The notes below the pieces were generated by a model. The model worked only from the letters and a program-made list of their open reading frames with translations. It did no database searches and was not told where the DNA came from. Made by a program: the position numbers and the translations under genes. Below are positions 48,336 through 56,932 of a stretch of DNA of 64,000 bases, piece by piece (position 1 is the first letter of the stretch; each line of letters opens with the position of its first letter). Source of the DNA: Burkholderiales bacterium C2 (lineage in GTDB: Bacteria; Pseudomonadota; Gammaproteobacteria; Burkholderiales; Burkholderiaceae_C); NCBI GenBank assembly GCA_005503085.1, contig SCOI01000006.1, positions 62,001 through 126,000 of the forward strand, written 5' to 3'.

Positions 48336-48739
48336 CGAAACAAATCCTTCAGCCCGCCGACTGGGCCGCGCCGCGCGGTTATGCCAATGGTGTGGCGGCC
48401 ACGGGCCGGCAGATTTTCGTCGCCGGCCAGATCGGCTGGAACGGCCAGTGCCAGTTCGAGAGCGACGACTTCATCGCCCAGGTGCGCCAGACCCTGCTGA
48501 ACATCAAGGCCGTGCTGGCCGAGGCCGGCGCTGGCCCCGAGCACGTTACCCGGATGACCTGGTATCTGCTGGACAAGCGCGAGTACCTCGCGCGCGGCCG
48601 CGAGGTGGGCCAGGTCTACCGCGAGGTGCTGGGCCAGGAGTACGCGATCGCGATGAGCGCGGTGCAGGTGGCAGGCCTGATGGAAGATCGTGCGAAGGTT
48701 GAAATCGAGGTGACAGCGGTGTTGCCGGCCCAGCGCTAG
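48332..48739 (+). CDS. Rid (YjgF/YER057c/UK114) family protein lacking the catalytic Arg
   Basis: A 135-residue protein of the Rid family, trimeric enamine/imine deaminases. The fold signatures IFVAGQIGWNGQ and the C-terminal RAKVEIEVTAVLP are present. However, where RidA has P-x-R-S-C-V-E-V, this protein reads AIAMSAVQV, so the arginine needed for RidA deaminase activity is Met. It thus falls with the Rid subgroups of unknown or divergent activity. Because 2-amino-cyclohexene-CoA intermediates are enamines, a role in ammonia release is attractive but unproven. Overlaps the thioesterase gene by ATGA. Confidence 0.9.
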   Translation: MTKQILQPADWAAPRGYANGVAATGRQIFVAGQIGWNGQCQFESDDFIAQVRQTLLNIKAVLAEAGAGPEHVTRMTWYLLDKREYLARGREVGQVYREVLGQEYAIAMSAVQVAGLMEDRAKVEIEVTAVLPAQR

Positions 48740-48779
48740 GATGGCCCCGAGTTTTTGTAGTAATTAAAGGAGACTGATC

Positions 48780-49955
48780 ATGGCCAAGGCCCAATTCCAC
48801 TGGGACGACCCGCTCTTGCTGGAGCAGCAACTGACCGACGATGAGCGCGCGGTGCGCGACGCCGCCCGCGCCTACTGCCAGGACAGCCTGGCGCCGCGCG
48901 TGCTGGAGGCCTTCCGCCACGAGAAGACCGATGCCGGCATCTTCCGCGAGATGGGCGAGCTGGGCCTGCTCGGCCCGACCATTCCCGAGCAGTACGGCGG
49001 CGCCGGCCTGAACTATGTCTGCTACGGCCTGGTGGCTCGCGAGGTCGAGCGCGTGGACTCCGGCTACCGTTCGATGATGAGCGTGCAGAGCTCGCTGGTG
49101 ATGGTGCCGATCAACGAGTTCGGCTCCGAGGCCACCAAGCAGAAATACCTGCCCAAGCTGGCCAGCGGCGAGTGGATCGGCTGCTTCGGCCTGACCGAAC
49201 CCAACCATGGCTCGGACCCCGGCTCGATGATCACGCGGGCCAAGAAGGTCGACGGCGGCTACTCGCTCAGCGGCGCCAAGATGTGGATCACCAACAGCCC
49301 GATCGCCGATGTCTTCGTCGTCTGGGCCAAGGATGATGGCGGCCAGATCCGGGGCTTTGTGCTGGAGAAGGGCTGGAAGGGCCTGAGCGCACCGGCCATC
49401 CACGGCAAGGTGGGCCTGCGCGCCTCGATCACCGGCGAGATCGTGATGGACGAGGTGTTCTGCCCCGAGGAGAACGCCTTCCCCGAGGTGCGCGGCCTGA
49501 AGGGCCCGTTCACCTGCCTGAACAGCGCGCGCTACGGCATCGCCTGGGGCGCGCTCGGCGCCGCCGAGGACTGCTGGATGAAGGCGCGCCAGTACGTGCT
49601 GGACCGCAAGCAGTTCGGCAAGCCGCTGGCCGCGAACCAGCTGGTGCAGAAGAAGCTGGCCGATATGCAGACCGAGATCACGCTGGGCCTGCAAGGCTGC
49701 CTGCGTCTGGGCCGCATGAAGGACGAGGGCACGGCTGCGGTGGAGATCACCTCGATCATGAAGCGCAATAGCTGCGGCAAGGCCCTGGACATCGCCCGCG
49801 TCGCCCGCGACATGCTGGGCGGCAACGGCATCTCCGACGAGTTCGGCATCGCCCGCCACCTGGTCAATCTAGAGGTGGTCAACACCTACGAGGGCACGCA
49901 TGACATCCATGCGCTGATACTCGGTCGGGCGATGACGGGGATTGCGGCGTTCTGA
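48780..49955 (+). CDS. gcdH: Glutaryl-CoA dehydrogenase-like acyl-CoA dehydrogenase
   Basis: A 391-residue FAD enzyme strongly resembling glutaryl-CoA dehydrogenase: [16 protein letters not shown] holds the Arg/Ser that bind the substrate carboxylate, [17 protein letters not shown] is the FAD region, and the catalytic Glu lies in [20 protein letters not shown] (core [11 protein letters not shown]). It oxidises and decarboxylates glutaryl-CoA to crotonyl-CoA. AAAGGAGA precedes the start. Forty bp after the Rid gene, it is probably the last gene of the operon, suggesting that the ring is finally converted to a glutaryl- or pimelyl-type CoA ester. It could equally serve lysine breakdown. Confidence 0.92.
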   Translation: MAKAQFHWDDPLLLEQQLTDDERAVRDAARAYCQDSLAPRVLEAFRHEKTDAGIFREMGELGLLGPTIPEQYGGAGLNYVCYGLVAREVERVDSGYRSMMSVQSSLVMVPINEFGSEATKQKYLPKLASGEWIGCFGLTEPNHGSDPGSMITRAKKVDGGYSLSGAKMWITNSPIADVFVVWAKDDGGQIRGFVLEKGWKGLSAPAIHGKVGLRASITGEIVMDEVFCPEENAFPEVRGLKGPFTCLNSARYGIAWGALGAAEDCWMKARQYVLDRKQFGKPLAANQLVQKKLADMQTEITLGLQGCLRLGRMKDEGTAAVEITSIMKRNSCGKALDIARVARDMLGGNGISDEFGIARHLVNLEVVNTYEGTHDIHALILGRAMTGIAAF

Positions 49956-49961
49956 GGGAGG

Positions 49962-49981
49962 TATCTCGCCTCGGTGAGATA
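49962..49981 (+). terminator. Hairpin after gcdH
   Basis: TATCTCGCC and GGTGAGATA form a 9-bp stem including one G-T pair, 7 bp after the stop. There is no T run, so termination here is only a possibility. Confidence 0.35.
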
Positions 49982-50080
49982 GGGCAGGTCGCCATCTAGA
50001 CTGCGTGTGTGGAGGCGGCCAAGTTGGCTTCGTCCTCTTGTGGCATGCTTGAGACCGTCACCAGCTTGAAGAGTCTTGTC

Positions 50081-50305
50081 ATGCCTATCCCAGTCGATGT
50101 TCTTGAAGCGGAGCTGCTGAGTCTGCCTCAGGCAGATCGTTCCCGGATTGTGGACAGGCTGCTTGCCAGCCTCGGTCATGACCGTGAGTGGGAGGAGGCT
50201 TGGGCTGACGAGGCTGATCAGCGCGAGGCGCGGATCGACAATGGCCAAGCGAGCTGGGTTGATGGGCCGGAAGCGCTATCTCGGATTCGTGCCACGCTGA
50301 AGTGA
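50081..50305 (+). CDS. Addiction-module antitoxin (TIGR02574-type)
   Basis: From ATG 50081 the product has 74 residues: VLEAELLSLPQADRSRIVDR, a Leu/Asp/Arg helix, then WEEAWADEADQREARIDNG and a C-terminal ARIDNGQ-to-IRATLK segment. This is the layout of the small proteins that neutralise RelE/ParE toxins, acidic in the middle. An earlier ATG (50009) is possible but adds an unlikely Ser-rich leader. The gene is visibly less GC-rich than its neighbours, and it overlaps the toxin gene by GTGA, as expected for co-translation. Confidence 0.82.
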   Translation: MPIPVDVLEAELLSLPQADRSRIVDRLLASLGHDREWEEAWADEADQREARIDNGQASWVDGPEALSRIRATLK

Positions 50306-50595
50306 ACTATCTCCTCACGCCGGAGGCCGAAGCCGAACTGGCAAGCGCGGTGGCGTTCTGTGTTCGGCAGTTCAGCATGGCTACTGCTGAGGACTTTCTC
50401 AGGACCTTCGAGTCGAAGCTGCGTCTGATTGCCGATTTCCCCGGCTTGGGTACAGCGACCTCCAAAGGGCGACGTTTGTTTCCGATCGGGCGGTATCCCT
50501 TCTCCATCCTGTACCGAGCGGAAGAGGGCGTGGTACGCATCAGCGCCATCGCTCACCACAGCAGGCGACCGGGGTACTGGAAGGCAAGGACCTAG
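50302..50595 (+). CDS. ParE/RelE-family toxin
   Basis: A 97-residue protein starting at GTG 50302. It shows the RelE/ParE fold: NYLLTPEAEAELASAVAF for the N-terminal helices, LIADFPGLGTATSKGRRLFPI, then YPFSILYRAEEGVVRISAIAHHSRRPGYW, of which the end IAHHSRRPGYW is characteristic. ParE members inhibit gyrase; RelE members cleave mRNA on the ribosome. The sequence alone does not separate these. Together with the upstream antitoxin it forms a typical type II pair, probably gained by transfer. Confidence 0.85.
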   Translation: MNYLLTPEAEAELASAVAFCVRQFSMATAEDFLRTFESKLRLIADFPGLGTATSKGRRLFPIGRYPFSILYRAEEGVVRISAIAHHSRRPGYWKART

Positions 50596-50625
50596 CCCAG
50601 GTGCACGGCTAGCGCTGGCGAAGCT

Positions 50626-51291
50626 TCAGTTCAGCGACGGCGTGTTGGCGTTGCCGCCGGCATCAGCAGCGCTGCCAAGGTCCGCCCGCCGCGCACCGGT
50701 GAATCGCTTGGCCCAGTAGGCCTCGCGCATGTCCTCCACGCGCACCTTGGAGCCGGTGCGTGGTGCGTGGATGAACTTGCCCTCGCCGACATAGATGCCG
50801 ACATGGGAAAAGGTGCGGCGCATGGTGTTGAAGAACACCAGGTCGCCGGGCTTGAGTTCGGTCTTCTTGACCGGGGCCAGGCTGGAGAGCTTGGCCTGCT
50901 CGTCGGCGCGGCGCGGCAGCACCAGGCCCACGCTCATCTCGAAGATGTGGCGGGTGAAGCCGCTGCAATCGAAACCGCTTTCGGCCGAGTTGCCGCCGCG
51001 CTTGTAGGGCACGCCGAGAAAATTCATCGAGGCCAGCACTAGGTCCGAGGCCTTGTCGCGCACCTGGTCCAGCAGGCCGCCGCTCTCGACCGAGACCTGG
51101 CCCAGCAGGCCGCGCTCCTGCAGGAAGCGGCTGACGGCATCGCCCGCGCCCGTCGCTGCCGGCTGCGAGGCGGCCGGGGCCGGCGGCAAGACCTGGCCCT
51201 GGGCCGCAGCGACGGCCAGCAGCAGACCGCAGGCCGTCAAGAGGCGCTGCCATCGGGTGCTGTGAGGGGGGCGTCGGCTGGCGTCGAACAT
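50626..51291 (-). CDS. NlpC/P60 (C40) peptidoglycan hydrolase
   Basis: A 221-residue exported cysteine peptidase. The signal peptide (LLTACGLLLAVAAAQG) is followed by a helical linker and the NlpC/P60 domain. The triad is visible: Cys in SGFDCSGFTRHIF, His in TFSHVGIYVGEGKF and the third His in FIHAPRTGS. It should cut D-Glu-meso-DAP links in stem peptides in the periplasm. The C-terminal 25 residues are a disordered Ala/Gly/Asn tail. It converges on the toxin gene, from which it is separated by 30 bp. Confidence 0.93.
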   Translation of the reverse strand: MFDASRRPPHSTRWQRLLTACGLLLAVAAAQGQVLPPAPAASQPAATGAGDAVSRFLQERGLLGQVSVESGGLLDQVRDKASDLVLASMNFLGVPYKRGGNSAESGFDCSGFTRHIFEMSVGLVLPRRADEQAKLSSLAPVKKTELKPGDLVFFNTMRRTFSHVGIYVGEGKFIHAPRTGSKVRVEDMREAYWAKRFTGARRADLGSAADAGGNANTPSLN

Positions 51292-51439
51292 GGGTGTCGG
51301 CGCGCAGCTTATGGGGGGGCTGTGAAAGGTGTCAAGCGAGAAGGGCGGCGCTCACGGGTAAGCCCGGGGGCGCCTCAGGGCAAAGTCGGTACTAACCCGG
51401 ATTGGACCACAGCTCTGCTGGCAATCCCCCTGTGCAAGG

Positions 51440-51457
51440 GCTTGCGCTGGCGCAAGC
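51440..51457. promoter_or_regulatory. Perfect GCTTGCGC/GCGCAAGC dyad upstream of prpE
   Basis: GCTTGCGC (51440-51447) and GCGCAAGC (51450-51457) flank TG, about 105 bp before the prpE start and in the 270-bp gap after the divergent NlpC gene. Its position suits a repressor site or a small hairpin. No regulator gene is adjacent, and the rest of the gap is unremarkable apart from AT-richer sequence at 51458-51480. Confidence 0.4.
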
Positions 51458-51561
51458 ATTGGTAACTTCTGCTTTATTTGTGAGCAAAGTCTCGCACCAG
51501 GGTCAGTCTGCCGTCAGTCCGGTTGTCTGCAATGCCTGGGCACAAGACACAGGAGACATCG

Positions 51562-53442
51562 ATGCCCGCGCCCAGCTATGCCGAATTCCATGCCCGTTCC
51601 CTGCATGACCGCGAGGGCTTCTGGGCCGAGCAGGCCGCGCTGATCGAGTGGCATAAGCCTTTTGATCAGGTGTGCGATCTGCGCCAACCGCCGTTCGCGC
51701 GCTGGTTCGTCGGTGGGCGCACCAATCTATGCCACAACGCGGTGGACCGTCATGCGCGCTCGCGTCCCGAGGCCAACGCGCTGATCTGGGTCTCGACCGA
51801 GGTGGACGAGGAGCGGGTCTACAGCTTCGCGGCGCTGCAGCGCGAGGTCGAGCGCATGGCGGCGATGCTGCTGGCCCAGGGTGTGAGCCAGGGCGACCGG
51901 GTGCTGATCTATATGCCGATGATTCCTGAGGCGGCGTTCGCGATGCTGGCCTGCGCCCGCATCGGCGCGATCCACTCGGTGGTGTTCGGCGGCTTTGCCA
52001 GCGTCTCGCTGGCCAGCCGCATCGATGATGCGGCGCCGAAGCTGATCGTCAGCGCCGATGCCGGCAGCCGTGCCGGCAAGCTGCTGCCCTACAAGCCGCT
52101 GCTGGACGAGGCGATCCGGCTGGCGGCGCACAAGCCCGCGCATGTGCTGCTGGTCGACCGGGGTCTGGCGGCGATGGAGCGGGTGCCGGGCCGCGACCTG
52201 GACTATGCGACGCTGCGCCAGCAGCATCTCGAGGCCCGGGTGCCCTGCGCCTGGCTCGATGCCGAGCACCCGAGCTACACGCTCTACACCAGCGGCACGA
52301 CCGGCAAGCCCAAAGGCGTGCAGCGCGACACCGGCGGCTACGCGGTGGCGCTGGCGGCCAGCATGAAGCACATCTTCTGCGGCCAGCCGGGCGAGACCTA
52401 TTTCTCGACCAGCGATATCGGCTGGGTGGTGGGACACAGCTACATCATCTACGGGCCGCTGCTGGCCGGCATGGCGACCATCATGTACGAGGGCCTGCCG
52501 ATCCGACCGGATGCGGGGATCTGGTGGAGCCTGGTCGAGAAGTACAAGGTCTCGGTGATGTTCAGCGCGCCGACCGCGGTGCGGGTGCTGAAGAAGCAGG
52601 ATCCGGCCCATCTGTCCCGTCACGACCTGAGCTCGCTGCGCGCGCTATTCCTGGCCGGCGAGCCGCTGGACGAGCCGACCGGGCGCTGGATCGCCGAGTC
52701 GCTGGGCCGACCGGTGATCGACAACTACTGGCAGACCGAGACCGGCTGGCCGATCCTGAGCGTTGCGCACGGCATCGAGGCCACGCCGACCCGCTTCGGC
52801 TCGCCGGGGCTGGCGATGTATGGCTACGACGTGCAGTTGCTGGACGAGCACAGCGGCGAGCCGCTGACCGCGCCGAACCAGAAGGGCGTGCTGGCCCTGG
52901 GCTATCCGCTGCCGCCGGGCTGCCTGCAGACCATCTGGGGCGACGATGCGCGCTACCAGAAGACCTACTGGTCCAGCATCCCCGGCCAGCAGGTCTACTC
53001 GACCTTCGACTGGGCGCTGCGCGACGCCGACGGCTACTACTTCATCCTCGGGCGCACCGACGACGTGATCAACGTGGCCGGCCATCGCCTGGGCACGCGC
53101 GAGATCGAGGAGAGCATTGCCAGCCATGCCAATGTGGCCGAGGTCGCGGTCGTCGGCGTGGCCGATGCGCTCAAGGGCCAGGTCGCGATGGCTTTTGTGG
53201 TGTTGAAGGATGCGACGGTCGATGCGCTGCGCGAGGAGGGCGAGATCATGCGGCGGGTGGACGAGCAACTCGGCGCGGTGGCGCGGCCGGCGCGGGTGCG
53301 CTTTGTCACGGCCCTGCCCAAGACGCGCTCGGGCAAGCTGCTGCGCCGCGCGATCCAGGCGGTCTGCGAGGGGCGCGATCCGGGCGATCTGACGACGATC
53401 GAGGATCCCGCCGCGCTGCAGCAGATCCGCGAGCTGGCCTGA
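51562..53442 (+). CDS. prpE: Propionyl-CoA synthetase (PrpE)
   Basis: A 626-residue acyl-CoA synthetase that activates propionate via an acyl-adenylate. AGGAGA stands 5 bp before ATG 51562 (MPAPSYAEF); the frame extends 13 codons upstream without support. Signatures: YTLYTSGTTGKPKGV, the acetate/propionate pocket in DIGWVVGHSYIIYGPL, DNYWQTETGWPI, and acetylatable Lys in LPKTRSGKLLRRAI. PrpE is about 628 residues and Acs about 650; length and sequence favour PrpE. No methylcitrate-cycle genes lie nearby, so it acts alone here. Confidence 0.9.
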   Translation: MPAPSYAEFHARSLHDREGFWAEQAALIEWHKPFDQVCDLRQPPFARWFVGGRTNLCHNAVDRHARSRPEANALIWVSTEVDEERVYSFAALQREVERMAAMLLAQGVSQGDRVLIYMPMIPEAAFAMLACARIGAIHSVVFGGFASVSLASRIDDAAPKLIVSADAGSRAGKLLPYKPLLDEAIRLAAHKPAHVLLVDRGLAAMERVPGRDLDYATLRQQHLEARVPCAWLDAEHPSYTLYTSGTTGKPKGVQRDTGGYAVALAASMKHIFCGQPGETYFSTSDIGWVVGHSYIIYGPLLAGMATIMYEGLPIRPDAGIWWSLVEKYKVSVMFSAPTAVRVLKKQDPAHLSRHDLSSLRALFLAGEPLDEPTGRWIAESLGRPVIDNYWQTETGWPILSVAHGIEATPTRFGSPGLAMYGYDVQLLDEHSGEPLTAPNQKGVLALGYPLPPGCLQTIWGDDARYQKTYWSSIPGQQVYSTFDWALRDADGYYFILGRTDDVINVAGHRLGTREIEESIASHANVAEVAVVGVADALKGQVAMAFVVLKDATVDALREEGEIMRRVDEQLGAVARPARVRFVTALPKTRSGKLLRRAIQAVCEGRDPGDLTTIEDPAALQQIRELA

Positions 53443-53482
53443 ATCGGTCACTGGTCCCCCCGACATCGTGCTTCATCGCATC

Positions 53483-53500
53483 GCCGCCCCATCGGGCGGC
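53483..53500 (+). repeat. GC hairpin between prpE and the M3 peptidase gene
   Basis: GCCGCCC (53483-53489) pairs with GGGCGGC (53494-53500) around CATC. No T run follows. It might act as a weak terminator or protect mRNA ends. Confidence 0.4.
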
Positions 53501-53557
53501 CGAGGCGGCACAATCCGCGCGCGCCGCCATCGCGGCACAGCCTATGGAGATGAACGC

Positions 53558-55543
53558 ATGAAGCTTCACAAGACCTGCTTGCTGGCCGCCGGCCTGCTGG
53601 CCCTGAGCGCCTCGGCGCAGACCGCGCAGGCCACGGGCCTGCCCGGCCCGGCCTTCCCGCAGTACAAGACCGCCGCCCAGATCAAGACGGCCTGCGACAA
53701 GGGCCTGAGTGCGGCCCGCCAGCGCCTGTCCGGCCTGGAGCGCCGCAAGGTCGATGGCGGCTGGCTGGCCGCCTACGATGACTTCTATGCCTTCATCGAG
53801 GACACCCAGTACCCGATCGAGTTCGTGCTCAACGTCCATCCCGACAAGCCGGTCCGCGAGGCGGCGCAGGCCTGCTCGCTGCGCTGGGCCGATTTCACCT
53901 CCAGCTACGGCCAGAACGAGAAGATCTACCGGGCCTTGAAGTCCGCGCCCACCGCCGATGCGATCGACCGCGAGCTGGTGCGGGTGGGTCTGGGCGGCTT
54001 CGAGGACGGCGGCGTGGCCCTGCCGCCCGCGCAGCGCAAGCGCGCCAAGCAGATCCTCGACAAGCTCAGCGAGCTGAACCAGAACTTCGAGAAGAACATC
54101 CGCGATGCCGGCGTCAAGGTGGCGTTCACCGAGGCCGAGCTCAAGGGTGTGCCCGAGGGCGTGTGGAAGAGTGCGCCGCGCGATGCCGAGGGCCGCATCG
54201 TGCTGGGTGTCGACTACCCGAGCTACGGCCCGGTGCTGCAGAGCGCCGACAGCGCAGCGGCGCGTGAGCGCATGTGGCGGGCCAAGACCAATGAGGGTGG
54301 GGCGGCCAATCTGAAGCTGCTGGCCGAGATCATCCAGGCGCGGCACGAGTACGCCAAGCTGTTCGGCTTCACGAACTATGTGGACTTCAATCTGCGCCGC
54401 AAGATGGCCAAGGACGCGGCCACCGCCTGGAAGTTCCTCGACGAGGTCAAGAGCACGGTGACCGAGGGCGAGCGCGCCGACCTGCTGGAGCTGCGCGCCG
54501 CCAAGGCCGAGCAGCTGGGCAGCGCGCCCGAGGCGACCACGGTGCAGCGCTGGGACGCCAGCTACTACAGCGAGCGCATCCGCCAGCAGCGCTACAGCGT
54601 CGACCAGGAAGCCTTCCGCCAGTACTTCCCGCCGCAGGAGAGTCTGCTGTTCACGATGCGCATCGTCGAGAAGATGATGGGCGTGCGCTACACGCCGGTG
54701 AAGGCTCAGCTCTGGCACCCCGAGGTGCAGGCCTTTGCGGTCAGCGACGCGGCCACCGGCAAGGCGCTGGCGACCATGTATGTGGACCTCTACCCGCGCG
54801 AGGGCAAGTACAACCATGCGGCGGTCTGGCCGCTGCGCTCCAGCGCGACCCGCCTGGGCCGTACGCCGACCGCCGCGCTGGTGGTCAATTTCGACCGCAA
54901 GGGGCTGACCCTGGACGAGGTCGAGACCCTGCTGCACGAGCTGGGCCATGCGGTGCACAACAACCTGTCGCAGACCCGCTATGCCAGCCAGGGCGGCACC
55001 TCGGTGATGCATGACTTCGTCGAGGCGCCCTCGCAGATGCTGGAAGACTGGGTCTATGACAAGCAGGTGCTCAAGCTGATGGCCGAGGTCTGCGCCAGCT
55101 GCAAGCCGGTGCCGGACGCGCTGGTCGACAAGGCCCAGGCCGCCAAGGACTTTGCCAAGGGATCGCAGTACGGCCGCCAGCATCTGTATGCCGGCTACGA
55201 CCTGGCCCTGCACGGCCCGGACGTGCCCGAGCCGATGGCGCTGTGGGCCAAGATGGAAGGCGCGACGCCGCTGGGCCATGTGGCGGGCACGATGTTCCCG
55301 GCCGGCTTCGGCCATGTGGCCGGCGGCTACGGCGCCGGCTACTACGGCTATCTGTGGAGCCTGGTGCTGGCGATGGATCTGCGCACCGAGTTCAAGGCCG
55401 ACAAGCTCAGCCTCGAGACTGGCCGGCGCTACCGCGACATCGTGCTGGGCAATGGCGGCCAGAAGCCAGCGCCGGAGCTGGTCCATGAGTTCCTGAAGCG
55501 CGAGCCCAACGCCAAGGCCTTCTTCGACTATCTGCGCAAGTAA
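53558..55543 (+). CDS. Exported M3-family oligopeptidase
   Basis: A 661-residue zinc metallopeptidase of the thimet oligopeptidase/M3 family. ATG 53558 begins [20 protein letters not shown], a signal peptide cleaved near AQA-T, so unlike cytosolic PrlC or Dcp this copy is periplasmic or secreted. HELGH (460-464) is the zinc site, the third ligand Glu is in [14 protein letters not shown], and the typical [12 protein letters not shown] stretch lies near the C-terminus. It should cut short peptides. The gene follows prpE after 115 bp with a possible -10 (CACAAT) of its own. Confidence 0.93.
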   Translation: MKLHKTCLLAAGLLALSASAQTAQATGLPGPAFPQYKTAAQIKTACDKGLSAARQRLSGLERRKVDGGWLAAYDDFYAFIEDTQYPIEFVLNVHPDKPVREAAQACSLRWADFTSSYGQNEKIYRALKSAPTADAIDRELVRVGLGGFEDGGVALPPAQRKRAKQILDKLSELNQNFEKNIRDAGVKVAFTEAELKGVPEGVWKSAPRDAEGRIVLGVDYPSYGPVLQSADSAAARERMWRAKTNEGGAANLKLLAEIIQARHEYAKLFGFTNYVDFNLRRKMAKDAATAWKFLDEVKSTVTEGERADLLELRAAKAEQLGSAPEATTVQRWDASYYSERIRQQRYSVDQEAFRQYFPPQESLLFTMRIVEKMMGVRYTPVKAQLWHPEVQAFAVSDAATGKALATMYVDLYPREGKYNHAAVWPLRSSATRLGRTPTAALVVNFDRKGLTLDEVETLLHELGHAVHNNLSQTRYASQGGTSVMHDFVEAPSQMLEDWVYDKQVLKLMAEVCASCKPVPDALVDKAQAAKDFAKGSQYGRQHLYAGYDLALHGPDVPEPMALWAKMEGATPLGHVAGTMFPAGFGHVAGGYGAGYYGYLWSLVLAMDLRTEFKADKLSLETGRRYRDIVLGNGGQKPAPELVHEFLKREPNAKAFFDYLRK

Positions 55544-55623
55544 GCCGACCCGGTAACTGGCCGGTAATTCGCCTCGCCCTACAAAGCAAGCGATGGCTCT
55601 CGTGGGAGAGCTCGCTTGGGGAG

Positions 55624-56886
55624 ATGGTGATGAGACTGCTTGTAAACAGGGCCCTCGGTCTGGTCCTCGCTCTGGGTTTGTGGGGCTGCGGCGGCGGCGA
55701 CGGTGTGGATGAACCCGTTGCCGCCGCGCCGACACCGACGCCCGCGCCGACACCGACGCCCGCGCCGACACCGACGCCAACGCCAACGCCAACGCCGACA
55801 CCGACACCGACGCCAGCCGCCACCCCCGCGATCAGTGCCGGCCTGGGCTATGGCCTGGTGCTGCGTGCCGATGGCTCGGTGCTGCTGCTGGGGCGCAGCA
55901 CGCTGCTGGACCGCACGCCCGGCACGGCCTTGGCGGGCAGCACGGCCCGGGTGATCAGCGGCATTGCAGCCAGCTCCATTGCCGCGGGCCGGCTGAGCTC
56001 GCTGGCGCTGGGCCGAGATGGCCTGCTGTATGGCTGGGGCGTCAGCAGCGGCGGCACGCTGGGCGGCGATGCAATCAATGCCAATGTGGATGCGCCGCGC
56101 GTGATGGCCGGTGTCGACGGCGTGGTGGCGGGCCTGCCCGTCAGCAACTACTCACTGGCCCTGCGCAACGACGGCACGGTCTGGCATTGGCCGGGCGTGC
56201 TGCGTTATGCACCCGAGTCGGTCGCGCCGCGCCAGATCGCCGGCTTCAGCGGCGTGCGCAAGCTGGTTGCCGGCATGACCGGCGGCGTCGACAGCAAGCA
56301 GGCGCCGCTGGCGATCAAGTCCGACGGCACGGTCTGGCGGCTGTCCTGGAGCACCGCGACGGTGATGGGGACGGGCGGCCCGGAGCAGGTCCACAGCGGC
56401 AGTGCGGAGCAACTGGCTGGCCTGGCCGATGTGGTCGATGTCTCATGCACCCAGCACTGCCTGGCGCTGCTGGGCAACGGCCGGGTGATGGCCTGGGGGC
56501 GCAATGTCGAAGGGCAGCTGGGCAAGGGCAGCAGCGGCGACTTCGTGCCGGTGACAGTGCCGGCCCTGGTGCCAGGTCTTGACGGCGTGCGCGCGATCGG
56601 TGCCAGCCGCAATGCCTCGGTGGCCGTTGGCAGCGACGGACGCATATGGGCCTGGGGCGGCAATGCCTACAGCGGCCTGGGCAGTGGCGGGCCGGTCACC
56701 GCGCCGACCCTGCTCGCCGGTCTCGCGGCGGCGGTCGATGTCTCCTGCGACGACGGCCTGTGCCTTCTGCGCCTGGGCGACGGCACGGTCTGGGGCTGGG
56801 GCGGCAATGGCAACGGCGAGCTGGGCGACGGCAGCGCGCTGGAGCGCCTCACGCCGGTGCAGGCCTCGGGCTTGTCCTTGAACTGA
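55624..56886 (+). CDS. RCC1-type seven-bladed propeller lipoprotein
   Basis: A 420-residue surface or periplasmic lipoprotein. The signal peptide ends in lipobox LWGC (Cys near 22), then comes a Pro-Thr repeat linker (about 36-67). Next are seven RCC1/ATS1-like repeats, each carrying a variant of the core L-x-x-DG-x-V-W-x-WG: [65 protein letters not shown] and [10 protein letters not shown]. Such propellers bind proteins. Start 55624 or 55630 are both possible. Function is not known; it lies between the M3 peptidase and a BTAD regulator. Confidence 0.88.
   Translation: MVMRLLVNRALGLVLALGLWGCGGGDGVDEPVAAAPTPTPAPTPTPAPTPTPTPTPTPTPTPTPAATPAISAGLGYGLVLRADGSVLLLGRSTLLDRTPGTALAGSTARVISGIAASSIAAGRLSSLALGRDGLLYGWGVSSGGTLGGDAINANVDAPRVMAGVDGVVAGLPVSNYSLALRNDGTVWHWPGVLRYAPESVAPRQIAGFSGVRKLVAGMTGGVDSKQAPLAIKSDGTVWRLSWSTATVMGTGGPEQVHSGSAEQLAGLADVVDVSCTQHCLALLGNGRVMAWGRNVEGQLGKGSSGDFVPVTVPALVPGLDGVRAIGASRNASVAVGSDGRIWAWGGNAYSGLGSGGPVTAPTLLAGLAAAVDVSCDDGLCLLRLGDGTVWGWGGNGNGELGDGSALERLTPVQASGLSLN
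55726..55815 (+). repeat. In-frame tandem repeat encoding the Pro-Thr linker
   Basis: An 18-nt unit, GCGCCGACACCGACGCCC, is present almost three times from 55726, followed by degenerate 6-nt units of the ACGCCA/ACGCCG/ACACCG type. It encodes alternating Pro-Thr with Ala interruptions. Being multiples of 3, copy changes would lengthen or shorten the linker without a frameshift. Confidence 0.85.
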
Positions 56887-56932
56887 GGCCTGGGTTGTAA
56901 TGCCGGCTGTCTTGGCGGCCAGGGAGAGCAGC

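Noticed and set aside
51416-51436. A sigma54-like promoter upstream of prpE
   Set aside because: TGGCAA and TGTGC resemble the -24/-12 boxes but are two bases too far apart.
55726-55815. Tandem repeats as a possible CRISPR array
   Set aside because: Units are contiguous, in frame and encode Pro-Thr; there are no spacers and no cas genes.
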